DNA of 19,763 nucleotides, from NCBI GenBank assembly GCA_045631425.1, contig JAZQUR010000031.1, forward strand, positions 1-19,763, in the 5' to 3' direction. Of this stretch, positions 7,901-15,588 are shown one piece after another. How positions within the stretch are numbered: the first letter of the stretch is position 1; the number at the start of each line of letters is the position of its first letter. This DNA comes from Treponema_I sp045631425 (lineage in GTDB: Bacteria > Spirochaetota > Spirochaetia > Treponematales > Treponemataceae). The position numbers and the translations under genes were made by a program. The notes beneath the pieces are model-generated. The model saw only the letters and a program-made list of their open reading frames with translations. It was not told where the DNA came from and ran no database searches.

Positions 7901-7965
7901 CCTAGTGAGATAAAGATAAATAAAAATGAGATGTGAATTAAAGATTTTTTTGTAAAAGATTTCAT
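4945..7965 (-). CDS. Membrane sensor adenylate cyclase: signal peptide, 14 propeller repeats, Y_Y_Y, TM, class III cyclase
   Basis: Likely makes cAMP from ATP in response to an external ligand. Order: signal peptide (1-27, hydrophobic, ending near VYSQ); about 14 'two-component regulator propeller' repeats of the type DGLxxNxIxxIxED..GNIWIGT (about 30-640), enough for two seven-bladed propellers; a Y_Y_Y domain (KYTGLSF...FKYQLIGFEEEY, about 670-735); one membrane helix (about 753-772); a helical linker; and the cyclase domain (about 828-1006). Metal-binding residues are D839 (FADIVNFT) and D883 (KTIGDAY). K879 and D948 (FIYDLWGDT) are the adenine-selecting pair, and N955 and R959 (NVASRME) complete the site. 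The Lys/Asp pair points to ATP, not GTP. The sensor should face the periplasm and the cyclase the cytosol. AGGA lies 7 nt before the ATG. The dapB terminator ends just upstream, leaving little room for a promoter. Confidence 0.92.
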   Translation of the reverse strand: MKSFTKKSLIHISFLFIFISLGQFVYSQIFPSDYVSSVWTTKDGLAGNTINDIIQTKDGYIYIGTYDGLVRYDGFDFTTLNKNTLDNFDCISARAIFEDSKSVLWVGSNDGGLARIEKEKVTMFTVKDGLPSNSIRAITEDRYGNIWIGTASGTVYYSEEKGFVHPVGLEQFDGDQDVAVSLYCDTAGRIWLNTSKPGGVYYYTAGKFHKYYGLDKFGDLLVNYVSQDANGALWFALGENGAIRIEDGEAEVFDANNGLTNYSVNCIYKDKSNSMWFGTEDGVILYKDYKWYYYREADGLTSNSVKRIIEDREGNIWIATDKGGIEKMSMGKFRTINLPTAVNAVAEDLTGLVWVGTDSGLLCYSKNETLENELTDFCKGLRVRHTGIAKNGDILISCYSSRGQVRYSKDGIQNWTTENGLAGDKVRVCIEDKNGNLWVGTTTGLSIIYPDGNIKNYFRADGLNNDYIMCLYEDSNGDIWVGTDGGGINIIRNEKVIKSYTSDEDGLVGNVIFKIFEDDGIYWITTGTGISRFDGEKFFNYVSANGLRVDSVFQILIDYTNTVWMTSNKGISTVSLEDMNDLALGKIDSIDPKFFNQNDGLPSGGINSTSLSMIDSLGRIWFTLIDGCAVYDPVKVKSNSTLPLVHIEKIKIDDRTHSSDVGLVIIPAGTKRIDIKYTGLSFISSEMVRFKYQLIGFEEEYSAITSDRSVSYTNLSPGTYVFSVMASNSDGLWCETPAKIEIQQLPFYYQTAWFWIIITVLLVLLLVLFIRVRENHLMAEQLRLETMVQIKTIDLEIEKDNSDRLLKNILPEPIAQRLKNNMNKTIADRFDNVSVLFADIVNFTELADSVSAEEIVESLNTLFSRFDESAKILGIEKIKTIGDAYMAVCGLPTQNQSYAIKIVQFAKQMYKDLELYNQTAKRPLEIRVGINCGPVVAGVIGKTKFIYDLWGDTVNVASRMEALCPKGEILITENVKEACGDKITIETVREFEVKGKGVMTVYTVQK

Positions 7966-7980
7966 ACGTTTTTCCTAAAC

Positions 7981-8021
7981 AAAAAAAGCACACAGCAAAA
8001 ACCATACTGTGTGCTTTTTTT
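7981..8021 (-). terminator. Intrinsic terminator of lysC-dapB
   Basis: GCACACAG (7988-7995) pairs with CTGTGTGC (8007-8014) around an 11-nt loop, flanked by A7 and T7, so it could work in both directions. It lies 19 nt past the dapB stop. Its minus-strand T tract ends about 4 nt before the AGGA of the cyclase gene. Confidence 0.88.
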
Positions 8022-8039
8022 ATTGCTGATTGCTTGATA

Positions 8040-8816
8040 TTATACAAGTAAATCAGTCATTGTGTAAACATTTCCTTTAGAAAGCTTACCATCTTTTAGT
8101 CCGTTAAATAGCCATTCACAAGCTCTTACTGCACCAAGTGCGAAACCTTCTCGTGAACGAGCTGTATGTGTAAGTTCAATAGTGTCAGCTGTAGAATCGA
8201 AGTACACTGTATGAGTACCCGGTACACAACCAACTCTTGTAGAAGCCACCTGTAGTTGATGTTTTTCTGGTTTTCCCGGAAAGTTTCCGTTTACAAGCTC
8301 TGTTTTGCTTTTCATATTTTCTAACACGTAGTCAGCAATTTTTAGAGCTGTTCCAGATGGACTATCAGCTTTTGTATTGTGGTGAGCTTCCCAAATAGCA
8401 CAATCGTATTCATCAAAATCTGAAATTAGCTTTGAAGCTTCTGCCACGATTTTGTAGAACAGATTTACACCGATAGAATAGTTTGCAGAATAAAATAGAT
8501 TACTGTTTGTTTCTTTTGTTAAAGATGTGATAGCATCTAGTTTATCAAGCCAACCTGTTGTTCCAACAACTAGCGGGATTCCCAAAGGAAGCAAAGCTTT
8601 TATGTTGTTTTCTACTGAATCTGGATGAGTAAATTCAATAATTCCCTCTGCTCCAGATTCTTTTATAGCTTTTGCAATAGCTTCAGAATCAGAAGATTTG
8701 AATGTGGCATCTTCTGCATAAGGGTCACAAGTGATAACTACAGAATTACCTCGTTTTTTGGCAAAACTCTCTATCATGTGGCCCATTTTTCCGTAGCCTA
8801 CAATTGCAATTTTCAT
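8040..8816 (-). CDS. dapB: 4-hydroxy-tetrahydrodipicolinate reductase DapB
   Basis: NAD(P)H-dependent second step of the DAP/lysine branch from aspartate semialdehyde; cytosolic tetramer in known members. Seen: the dinucleotide-binding VGYGKMG (residues 6-12), VGTTGW (84-89), SANYSIGVN (110-118), and the catalytic EAHHNTKADSPSGTAL (143-158) with H145/H146 and K149. The length of 258 residues is normal. Its ATG overlaps the lysC stop (ATGA, 4 bp), so the two are translationally coupled and share the lysC promoter. A hairpin terminator follows. The loop GYGKMG differs slightly from the common GAxGRMG but keeps the glycines. Confidence 0.96.
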   Translation of the reverse strand: MKIAIVGYGKMGHMIESFAKKRGNSVVITCDPYAEDATFKSSDSEAIAKAIKESGAEGIIEFTHPDSVENNIKALLPLGIPLVVGTTGWLDKLDAITSLTKETNSNLFYSANYSIGVNLFYKIVAEASKLISDFDEYDCAIWEAHHNTKADSPSGTALKIADYVLENMKSKTELVNGNFPGKPEKHQLQVASTRVGCVPGTHTVYFDSTADTIELTHTARSREGFALGAVRACEWLFNGLKDGKLSKGNVYTMTDLLV

Positions 8817-10162
8817 TTTAGTTCGTCCCCTGCTTTTTCACCAAACAAAGCTGTGTGTAAAACTTGTACAACACGGTTAACATCAACTTCATCACAAATC
8901 ATACTGAAGTTAACTTTTGAAGCACCTTGGCTAATCATTTGTACGTTGATGTTTTCAGCAGCTAAAGCTTTAAAACCAGCTGCAAGAATTGCGCTAGAGC
9001 GTTTTACATCACAAATAATTGTTACGATAGCTTTTCCAGATGTTGTATTTACACCAGCAACACGTCCAATATCTTGGATTAGACCGTCTAGGTTACGCTT
9101 TGTATTTACAGTTAAAGAAACTGATACTTCACTTGTTGCAACAACATCAACAGAAATATCCCATTTTAGGAATTGATTGAAGATGTGTGCCAAGAAACCA
9201 GCTGCTCCAAGCATACGTGTTGAAACAATATCAATTAGGGTAATTCCCTTAACTGCTGTAATTGCACGTACTGGAAGTGGAACTCCTGCATGTTCTTCAA
9301 CAATTAAAGTTCCTTCTGATTTGATATTATATGAGTTTTTAACACGAACTGGAGTTCCAGTTTTGCGACATGGCAACATTGAACGTGGATGTAAAACCTG
9401 TGAACCAAAGTAAGCAAGTTCTGAAGCTTCTTCGTAAGTTACGATTGGAACTGGACGAGCTTCTTTTACGATTCTTGGGTCTGTTGTTAGGATTCCGTCA
9501 ACGTCTTTCCATGTTTGAACTTCATCTGCGCCGATAGCTGCACCTAACATTGTTGCAGTTAAATCACTACCACCACGACCTAAAGTTGTGATATAGCCAT
9601 TTTTGTCCTTTGTAATAAAGCCTGTAACAATTGGAATACGTGAGTCATTTCCTGATTTATAGTCTTTTAAACACTCTGGAATTGTTTGCCAAACAGAATC
9701 AAGAAGTTCTGCTTGCATAAAGTTTGAGTCTGAGTAAAAACCAGCATCCCATGCGTCATAAAATTTTGCATCGACACCAATTTTATTGAGATAAGCACTA
9801 GCAATACGTACGCTTAATCTTTCACCGAAAGACACAAGATAGTCGCGAGTACGCTTAGTTAATTCCCGGAGCATAGAAATTCCGGTTAAGAGAATCTTTA
9901 ACTCTGAAAGTAACTCATCCACATCCTTACGGTCAATATCCAAAATTTGTACCGTTTCATAGTGGAGAGCTTCCACACCAGATATATCAACCTTTCCAGC
10001 TACTGCCATATCAGCAGCTTCTAAAAGGTGATCCGTAGTGTCTCCCATAGCAGAAAGAACAACTAGAGGCTTCTTTTCTTTGTAAGCCTGAATAATAGAT
10101 GCAACATGCTTTATACGTTCTGCATTAGCAACTGAAGAACCGCCGAATTTCATTACGACCAT
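8813..10162 (-). CDS. lysC: Aspartate kinase
   Basis: ATP-dependent phosphorylation of L-aspartate, the first step of the aspartate family (lysine/DAP, threonine, methionine). Seen: the N-terminal KFGGSSVANAERI, LVSFGERLSVRIAS, ITTLGRGGSDLTATMLGA and WKDVDGILTTDPRIV in the kinase domain (about 1-290). Two ACT domains follow at the C-terminus (from VKGITLIDIVST to the end), the usual site of feedback control by lysine or threonine. The product is 449 residues, monofunctional (no homoserine dehydrogenase domain). I chose the ATG at 10162, just before MKFGGSS; a Met three codons later is equally possible. The longer frame to 10228 would cover the promoter. The stop overlaps the dapB start. Confidence 0.94.
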   Translation of the reverse strand: MVVMKFGGSSVANAERIKHVASIIQAYKEKKPLVVLSAMGDTTDHLLEAADMAVAGKVDISGVEALHYETVQILDIDRKDVDELLSELKILLTGISMLRELTKRTRDYLVSFGERLSVRIASAYLNKIGVDAKFYDAWDAGFYSDSNFMQAELLDSVWQTIPECLKDYKSGNDSRIPIVTGFITKDKNGYITTLGRGGSDLTATMLGAAIGADEVQTWKDVDGILTTDPRIVKEARPVPIVTYEEASELAYFGSQVLHPRSMLPCRKTGTPVRVKNSYNIKSEGTLIVEEHAGVPLPVRAITAVKGITLIDIVSTRMLGAAGFLAHIFNQFLKWDISVDVVATSEVSVSLTVNTKRNLDGLIQDIGRVAGVNTTSGKAIVTIICDVKRSSAILAAGFKALAAENINVQMISQGASKVNFSMICDEVDVNRVVQVLHTALFGEKAGDELK

Positions 10163-10199
10163 GACGTCCCCCCAGGAATTAATTAAAATGTCAAAATGG

Positions 10200-10228
10200 A
10201 GTATAGCAAAAAACGGGGTATGGGGCAA
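10200..10228 (-). promoter_or_regulatory. Promoter of lysC-dapB
   Basis: Minus strand: -35 TTGCCC (10223-10228, 4 of 6), a 17-nt spacer and -10 TATACT (10200-10205, 5 of 6) with an extended-10 TG. Predicted start near 10193, giving a leader of about 30 nt before the ATG at 10162. Confidence 0.7.
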
Positions 10229-10243
10229 TATTTTTTTACGAAT

Positions 10244-10262
10244 TTTGTAAAAAATTTACAAA
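10244..10262. repeat. Palindrome TTTGTAAA-AAA-TTTACAAA upstream of the lysC promoter
   Basis: Perfect 8-bp arms with a 3-nt spacer lie 16 bp upstream of the lysC -35 box and 26 bp past the sbcC stop. No T tract follows on the minus strand, so it is a poor terminator for sbcC. It could be an operator, but an AT-rich chance palindrome is also possible. Confidence 0.4.
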
Positions 10263-10288
10263 GTTTTTCCCATTATTCCCATTGATAG

Positions 10289-13200
10289 CTACCCCAAAAT
10301 CTTCACCCGAATTGAACTTCCCAGGGTAGTTTTATCAACTTCCACACGGTTAAAATCCCGCTGTTTTAGTTCTGACACGTGAGAAATAATTCCAACGCTG
10401 CGGTTTTCTCGAACTTCGTCTAAGGTTTGCAAAGCCCTTTCTAAAGCAGTTTCGTCTAGAGAGCCAAAGCCTTCATCAATAAATAAACTATCAAGCTGAA
10501 TTCCACCTTTTTTGCTTTGAACAGTGTCTGTTAAAGCCAAAGCCAAACTCAAAGAAGCCAAAAAAGTTTCCCCTCCAGAAAGAGAATCCACACTACGAGC
10601 TTTTTTTGTGTGAGAATCTACAATTTCTAAGTCTAAGCCCTTAAATCCACGATTGTTTGAAGCATCGCCCAACCGTAGAGAATAACGATTTTCTGTCATA
10701 TTCTTTAAGCGGCGACTGGCATAAAATGTGATTTCTTCTAAAAATATTCCCAAATACCAAGCATCAAAAGGCGTTTTTTTTGGATTATCCCCAGACAAAG
10801 CCTTGCAAAGTTTTTCATAAATTTCAGCCTTTTCAAAAATTTCCTGTTGTTTTGCTAAGTTTTTATCATACTCGGTTTTAGCATTTTCCAAGGTAGCAAC
10901 TTTCACACTTTGATTTTGAAGTTTTTCCTTAAAATCAGACTTTTCAGTTTCCAAAGTTTCCTTGGATTTTGACAATTCTGCAATTTGATTTTCTGCCCTT
11001 TCCAAATCCTTTTCAGAATAATCCTTTTCTTCGGAAAGCAAGGTTTTTAAGCTGTTGATTTTTAGCTGCCAACTTTCCACAGAGTTTTTTAATTCTGATA
11101 AAAGTCTATTTTCCATTACAGAATTTAAAATATCTTCTTCTGAGGCAAAATCCGATTTTTCCAAAGATTCTAAAAAAGATTTTTCCGCAGTTTCTTTTTC
11201 AGACTTTCTAGTTTCCTTTTGTTTTTCTAAAATCTCTGTAGAAGAAATAAGTTTTTCGTATGTTGATTTTGCCCCGTTATATCTTTTTTGGAAATTATCA
11301 ATTTTTTCTTCCAATTCTAAAACTGTGTTTTTGCATAAATCGTATTCTTTTGCAAAAAAATCTTTGGAAACAACTTTTATATCAATTTTTTTTCCAAGAT
11401 TGATGTTAGAAAGTTCTTCTTCAAGACTTTGGATTCTTGTTTTTTCAACTTCCAAAGAAGTTTTAGTTTCTGGCAATTTTTCCAAAATTTCATTTAATTG
11501 ACTTTGGAATTCAATCAATTTTTTTTCTGATATTTCCTTATCTTGAATAAGTTTATTCATTTTTTCAAGTTCATTTTCTATGGCGACTTTATTTTCTTCA
11601 AAAATCTTGATTTCATTTTTTGAAAGAAGAGTTTTGATATTTTCAACATCACCAAAATTTACACTTGGATTGTTTTTTAAAAGGGAAGAATTTTTTGTAA
11701 AAATCAAAACACTATCTGACAGTTTTTCTTCAATTTTTTTTGAAGTGGATTTTTCCAAAGCCTCATTTTGACTTTGTTGATTTTTTTGACTTTCCAAAAG
11801 TTTTTTTTGAGCCTCAAGATTTTTTTCTTGAATCTGGATTTTTTCCTCTAAAGGCTTAAAATCAACAGAAGATTTTACAATATTTGGGTGATGCAAACTT
11901 CCACAAACAGGACAAGGCTCATTTTCAGCCAATTTTTCTGCAAGAATAAAAGCCAAATTTTGATTTTTACTTTCTTCAAACTGATTTTTATATTCTTCTA
12001 AAAGTTCTTCATTGGAAAGGAAAAGTTTTTCGGTTTCTAAAATTTCTCTGGTCAATTCCTTTGATTTTTCAAGATAATCTTGATTTTCAAAATATAGATT
12101 TTGCAATTCTGTAAATTTTTCCAAAGCCTCTTTTGAAAGATTTTTTTCTTCTAACAAAGCAACAAAATTTTCAGTTTTTTGATTTATGGATTTTATATTT
12201 GATTCAATTTCTGTGATTTTTGGTAAAATTTCAGATTTTTCACTTTCTAATTTTTTTTCTACTGACAAAAGATTTTCAAATTTTTCCCTTGATTTTTCCA
12301 AAGTTTTAAATTTTTCATCAGCAGATTTTAGTTTTTCCTCTGTGATTTTTTCTTTTTCAAGAGTTTCAGAAAGTTCTTTTACTTGAAAATGATCTTTTTC
12401 TGCATTGTTAAAATCAATTTCTGCAATTTTTAATTGATTTTTAGTTTGTTCTAGTTCTAAAATCAGTTGATTAAATTGATTTTCACTTTGATTTTTTGAA
12501 TTCAATATTGGCAAAATATTTTGTGCTTTTTCCCCACGGGCAATTTTGTCTTTTTTTTCTAAAATCAAAGATTCTTCTGATAAAAGATTTTTCAAATCTT
12601 CTTTGTTGGAAAGCGTTTTTTTGATTTTTGTAATTTCTTGATTTTTTTCAAAAAAGTCTTTTTCCAAATCTATAAGTTTTTTTTCTCGATTTTCAGTTTC
12701 CAAAGTCAAAGTTGAAAGTAATTTTTTTTCTGATTTTATGTCTTCTTCATAGGTTTGAGGATTAAAATCTTCTGTAATACTTTCTAATTGACGATTTAAA
12801 AGTTTTTTTTCAGAAGCAATTTCTTCGTTTTCTTTTTTTACTTTTTCAATTATTTTTGAATAATATTCTGATGGAAAAAGTTTTGCCAAAGTTTTTTGCT
12901 TTTCGCTGGATTTTTGTTTTAGAAAAGCTGCAAATTCTCCTTGAGGCAAAAGCACAATTCTAGAAAATTCATCTTCTGTAAGCCCAATCAAAGAAACTAT
13001 ATAATTTTCCACCTCTGTTTTTTTATCATTGATAAAATTTTCTTGATTGTCTTTGGTGATTTTATAAAGGGAAACTTTTCCATCTTGGGAAGTTTTTTTT
13101 TCTTGATTTTTAGGTGGATTTCTTACAATTCGATATTTTTCACCTTTTACTTCAAAGAAAAAATCAACTTGGCAAGAATCTTCAGGGGAAGCAAAATCGC

Positions 13201-13402
13201 TAAAAAGTGCCTTTGGGCCAATATTGCTTCTGCTTCCAGGAAGTTTTCCGTAAAGGGCATAGGTCATGGCATCAAAAATTGTGGTTTTTCCAGAACCCAT
13301 TTTTCCACAAATAAGATACATTTCTCCAAGTTCAGAAAAATCCAGTGTATGTTCTCCGTAAAATGGGCCAATATTGTTTAATTTTAGTTTTAACGGTTTC
13401 AT
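10289..13402 (-). CDS. sbcC: Exonuclease subunit SbcC (Rad50-like ATPase)
   Basis: SMC-like ATPase of the SbcCD complex, which opens hairpins and trims blocked double-strand ends together with the SbcD nuclease. Seen: Walker A GKMGSGKT (residues 33-40); long Glu/Lys-rich coiled-coil arms (about 170-900); the zinc hook CPVC (C497 and C500) at the midpoint; the ABC signature DSLSGGETFLASLSLALAL (about 935-955); and Walker B SLFIDEGFGSLDE (about 970-983). The 1037-residue length is normal. The ATG overlaps the sbcD stop by 4 bp (ATGA). The arms are very A-rich on the coding strand, which produces long spurious open frames on the opposite strand. All catalytic and hook residues are present, so the protein should be functional. 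Confidence 0.96.
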   Translation of the reverse strand: MKPLKLKLNNIGPFYGEHTLDFSELGEMYLICGKMGSGKTTIFDAMTYALYGKLPGSRSNIGPKALFSDFASPEDSCQVDFFFEVKGEKYRIVRNPPKNQEKKTSQDGKVSLYKITKDNQENFINDKKTEVENYIVSLIGLTEDEFSRIVLLPQGEFAAFLKQKSSEKQKTLAKLFPSEYYSKIIEKVKKENEEIASEKKLLNRQLESITEDFNPQTYEEDIKSEKKLLSTLTLETENREKKLIDLEKDFFEKNQEITKIKKTLSNKEDLKNLLSEESLILEKKDKIARGEKAQNILPILNSKNQSENQFNQLILELEQTKNQLKIAEIDFNNAEKDHFQVKELSETLEKEKITEEKLKSADEKFKTLEKSREKFENLLSVEKKLESEKSEILPKITEIESNIKSINQKTENFVALLEEKNLSKEALEKFTELQNLYFENQDYLEKSKELTREILETEKLFLSNEELLEEYKNQFEESKNQNLAFILAEKLAENEPCPVCGSLHHPNIVKSSVDFKPLEEKIQIQEKNLEAQKKLLESQKNQQSQNEALEKSTSKKIEEKLSDSVLIFTKNSSLLKNNPSVNFGDVENIKTLLSKNEIKIFEENKVAIENELEKMNKLIQDKEISEKKLIEFQSQLNEILEKLPETKTSLEVEKTRIQSLEEELSNINLGKKIDIKVVSKDFFAKEYDLCKNTVLELEEKIDNFQKRYNGAKSTYEKLISSTEILEKQKETRKSEKETAEKSFLESLEKSDFASEEDILNSVMENRLLSELKNSVESWQLKINSLKTLLSEEKDYSEKDLERAENQIAELSKSKETLETEKSDFKEKLQNQSVKVATLENAKTEYDKNLAKQQEIFEKAEIYEKLCKALSGDNPKKTPFDAWYLGIFLEEITFYASRRLKNMTENRYSLRLGDASNNRGFKGLDLEIVDSHTKKARSVDSLSGGETFLASLSLALALTDTVQSKKGGIQLDSLFIDEGFGSLDETALERALQTLDEVRENRSVGIISHVSELKQRDFNRVEVDKTTLGSSIRVKILG

Positions 13403-14529
13403 TCTTCGTCCTGTATTTCTTTTGCAATTTTTTCTAAAATCACAACTTCTTTTGCGTATTCTGTTAAATCTTTTCCATAAATATCTTTTACAAAGGCTTC
13501 AAAAACATCTTTAATTGGTAAAGATTCTTTTTCTTCAAACATTTTTTGTTTTATTTCGTCAGAAAACTTTTGATTTCCCTCTGTTTCTTCAGATTTGGAA
13601 GCTATTCGCATTGTCATATAATTTGGGAAAAATTTTCTTAGGGTGGCAGCAGCCGAATTTTGATAAACAGAATCTGTGCAAAGAAATTCGATATAATCAT
13701 CTTTGAATTGTTGATATTCTGTTTTTTCCAAGAAATTTTTGAAACTGTCTTTTATTGTTCGCAATTTTCGTTTTGGATTTGCTGGGATTTTTTCGATTTT
13801 AATATCATCCTTGCCTTGAATTTCAATTTTCAAAAAGGATTTTTCGTATTTTATTTCATCAAAGGAATATGCCAAGGGAGAGCCAGAATAATAAACATTT
13901 TCTGAAACCTTTTGAGGCTTATGAATGTGGCCTAAGGCAACGTATGAAAACTTGCTAAAAATCCCAGAATCAATATTTTCGGCAGCACCAATAAAAGTGC
14001 GTTCTGAAGAGGAAGTTTCTGCACCCAAGGTTAAGCAGTGGGAAATTAGCACTGAAGGATTTTCATTACTTGGTTCATAGGATTCTAAAACTTTTTTAAT
14101 ATCCGAAGCATAAACAAAGGGTAAAAGATAAAAATCGCATTTTTGCCCCGTAGAATCTTCGATTGTAATTGGCTTTTGTTCTAATAAAAATTCAATATCA
14201 GTGTTTGCGCCGATGTGAATATTATTTGTGGCTAAAAGTTTTGCAGCAAAGGAAAGACGTTTTGCAGAATCATGATTTCCAGAAATCACAAAAATCGAAA
14301 GATTTGGAGCTTTTTTATGAAGATTTGTTAAAAAATCATCAAAAACTTCCACAGCCTCTGGGCTTGGAACTGCTCTATCGTAAATATCGCCGGTTAAAAT
14401 CAGTGCATCATAATTTTCTGATACAAGAATATTTGTAATTTGATTTAAAATATATTTTTGGTCTTCGATTAGGGAATATTCATAAAGGATTTTTCCAAGG
14501 TGTAAATCCCCAGTTTGTAAAATTTTCAT
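13399..14529 (-). CDS. sbcD: Exonuclease subunit SbcD (Mre11-like nuclease)
   Basis: Mn2+-dependent metallophosphoesterase nuclease partner of SbcC. Seen: the five-motif metal site GDLHLGK (D8, H10), LTGDIYDRAVP (D48), SGNHDS (N85, H86, D87), the His in LISHCLTLG, and GHIHKPQ (200-206). The capping/C-terminal region follows, including FRKMR-like basic stretches and an acidic end. The length of 376 residues fits. It is first in the sbcD-sbcC pair, with a 4-bp overlap. No Shine-Dalgarno sequence precedes the ATG, and the -10 box lies only 6 nt upstream, so the mRNA is probably leaderless. It is divergent from ispH with 45 bp between the two ATGs. Confidence 0.95.
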   Translation of the reverse strand: MKILQTGDLHLGKILYEYSLIEDQKYILNQITNILVSENYDALILTGDIYDRAVPSPEAVEVFDDFLTNLHKKAPNLSIFVISGNHDSAKRLSFAAKLLATNNIHIGANTDIEFLLEQKPITIEDSTGQKCDFYLLPFVYASDIKKVLESYEPSNENPSVLISHCLTLGAETSSSERTFIGAAENIDSGIFSKFSYVALGHIHKPQKVSENVYYSGSPLAYSFDEIKYEKSFLKIEIQGKDDIKIEKIPANPKRKLRTIKDSFKNFLEKTEYQQFKDDYIEFLCTDSVYQNSAAATLRKFFPNYMTMRIASKSEETEGNQKFSDEIKQKMFEEKESLPIKDVFEAFVKDIYGKDLTEYAKEVVILEKIAKEIQDEE

Positions 14530-14535
14530 ATGAAA

Positions 14536-14564
14536 AATATAGTCTAAAAGTGTTAAGTCGTCTA
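14536..14564 (-). promoter_or_regulatory. sbcDC promoter giving a leaderless mRNA
   Basis: Minus strand: -35 TAGACG (14559-14564, 4 of 6), a 17-nt spacer, -10 TATATT (14536-14541, 5 of 6), then 6 nt to the sbcD ATG. The start point should fall on or next to the A of ATG. The -35 overlaps the opposing ispH -10. Confidence 0.55.
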
Positions 14565-14568
14565 TAAT
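14563..14568 (+). promoter_or_regulatory. ispH -10 box (TATAAT), leaderless arrangement
   Basis: A perfect TATAAT ends 6 nt before the ispH ATG (14575). The -35 position (about 14540-14545, TAGTCT) is poor. No Shine-Dalgarno sequence is present before the ATG, which fits initiation at the first codon. Confidence 0.55.
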
Positions 14569-14574
14569 GGATTT

Positions 14575-15456
14575 ATGAAAATTTTTCGAGCAACAGTTTT
14601 AGGATATTGTATGGGCGTTCGTCGGGCTATGGAAGCCGCAGAAGAAGCTCTTGAAAAATATATTGATAAGAAAATTTTTACTTTTGGTCCACTAATTCAC
14701 AATAAACAGGCATTGCTTCCTTTAGAAGAAAAGGGGCTTGGAATTCTTGAAGAAAATGATATTGAAAGTTTAGACGAGAAAAATCCTCCTGTGGTAATAA
14801 TTCGAGCCCATGGAATTTCTCCTTTTACTTTAGAAAAACTAAAATCAAAAAATTGTGTGATTGTGGATGCAACTTGCCCTTTAGTTCTTGCAAATCAGAA
14901 AAAAGCAGCTAGTTATGCAAAAGATGGTTATCAAGTGATTTTAGCTGGAGACAAAAATCATGGAGAAGTTGCAGGAATTGCAGGTTTTGCAGAATATGAA
15001 AAATCAGGTTCTTGCAATCTTGTGGAAACAGAAGAAGACGCAATTCAATTAGTGGCCAATTTGTCTGAAAATCAGCGTAATGGAAAATGGGTTTTGCTTT
15101 GCCAAACAACTTTTTCAAGCTCTGTTTTTGATAAAATTGCAAAGGTTTTAACAGAAGCAAATCTTGACTGCGTGATTTTGAAAACTATTTGCAATGCCAC
15201 AAATGAACGTCAAAAATCCTTGTTGGATTTATGCAAAACTGTGGAAGGCGTAATTGTTGTGGGCGGGAAAAACTCTGCAAACACTCAGAGACTTTATCTT
15301 TCAGCAAAGGCAAATTGCAAAATGGCTTGTCACATTGAAAAAGCAAGTGAAATCCCGGACAGTTTTTACAATCTTGAAAAAGTGGGAATCACAGCCGGAG
15401 CTTCCACCCCAGATAATGTAATCGAGGAAGTGGAAAAAAGATTGAAGAAAAATTAA
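14575..15456 (+). CDS. ispH: 4-hydroxy-3-methylbut-2-enyl diphosphate reductase IspH
   Basis: Last step of the MEP pathway: a [4Fe-4S] enzyme that reduces HMBPP to IPP and DMAPP. Seen: the cluster ligands C12 (GYCMGVRRAM), C101 (VDATCPLV) and C206 (KTICNATNERQ); substrate residues H42 (GPLIHNKQ), H79 (IRAHGI), H129 and E131 (KNHGEVAG); and the C-terminal NSANTQRL and GITAGASTPDNV. The length of 293 residues is normal for the stand-alone form; there is no S1-domain fusion. It is transcribed alone, divergent from sbcD. It supplies DMAPP used by MiaA. All catalytic residues are present. Confidence 0.96.
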   Translation: MKIFRATVLGYCMGVRRAMEAAEEALEKYIDKKIFTFGPLIHNKQALLPLEEKGLGILEENDIESLDEKNPPVVIIRAHGISPFTLEKLKSKNCVIVDATCPLVLANQKKAASYAKDGYQVILAGDKNHGEVAGIAGFAEYEKSGSCNLVETEEDAIQLVANLSENQRNGKWVLLCQTTFSSSVFDKIAKVLTEANLDCVILKTICNATNERQKSLLDLCKTVEGVIVVGGKNSANTQRLYLSAKANCKMACHIEKASEIPDSFYNLEKVGITAGASTPDNVIEEVEKRLKKN

Positions 15457-15525
15457 CAGAACCATTAAACCTTGTTATTAACACAGAATTTTGGTTAAGG
15501 TCGAATTTTAGTCTATGAAAAAATA

Positions 15526-15588
15526 CCCCTATTAAACATCTCCGATTTTTCTGTAAATTCTTTTATCAAGTTTTCTATGTGATTTTTT
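15526..15588 (-). pseudogene. Relic of the cysteine desulfurase C-terminus
   Basis: Read on the minus strand this stretch encodes N-H-I-E-N-L-I-K-E-F-T-E-K-S-E-M-F-N, clearly matching the last residues of the intact gene at 16582 (SHMENLIKELTEISSMFN). Over 51 aligned nt (15532-15582 against 16588-16638) 43 are identical. A 4-nt deletion at the old stop shifts the frame. Nothing of the rest of the gene is present upstream, so it is a fragment that cannot encode an enzyme. It lies between ispH and the second rpn gene, in the orientation of the intact gene. Confidence 0.85.

Noticed and set aside
8625..9176. 183-codon plus-strand frame across the dapB/lysC junction
   Set aside because: Antisense to two certain genes; composition is typical of a shadow frame.
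11055..12386. Several open frames on the plus strand opposite sbcC
   Set aside because: They are Ser/Phe/Lys-rich mirror images of the A-rich coiled-coil codons, with no motif; sbcC is complete on the other strand.
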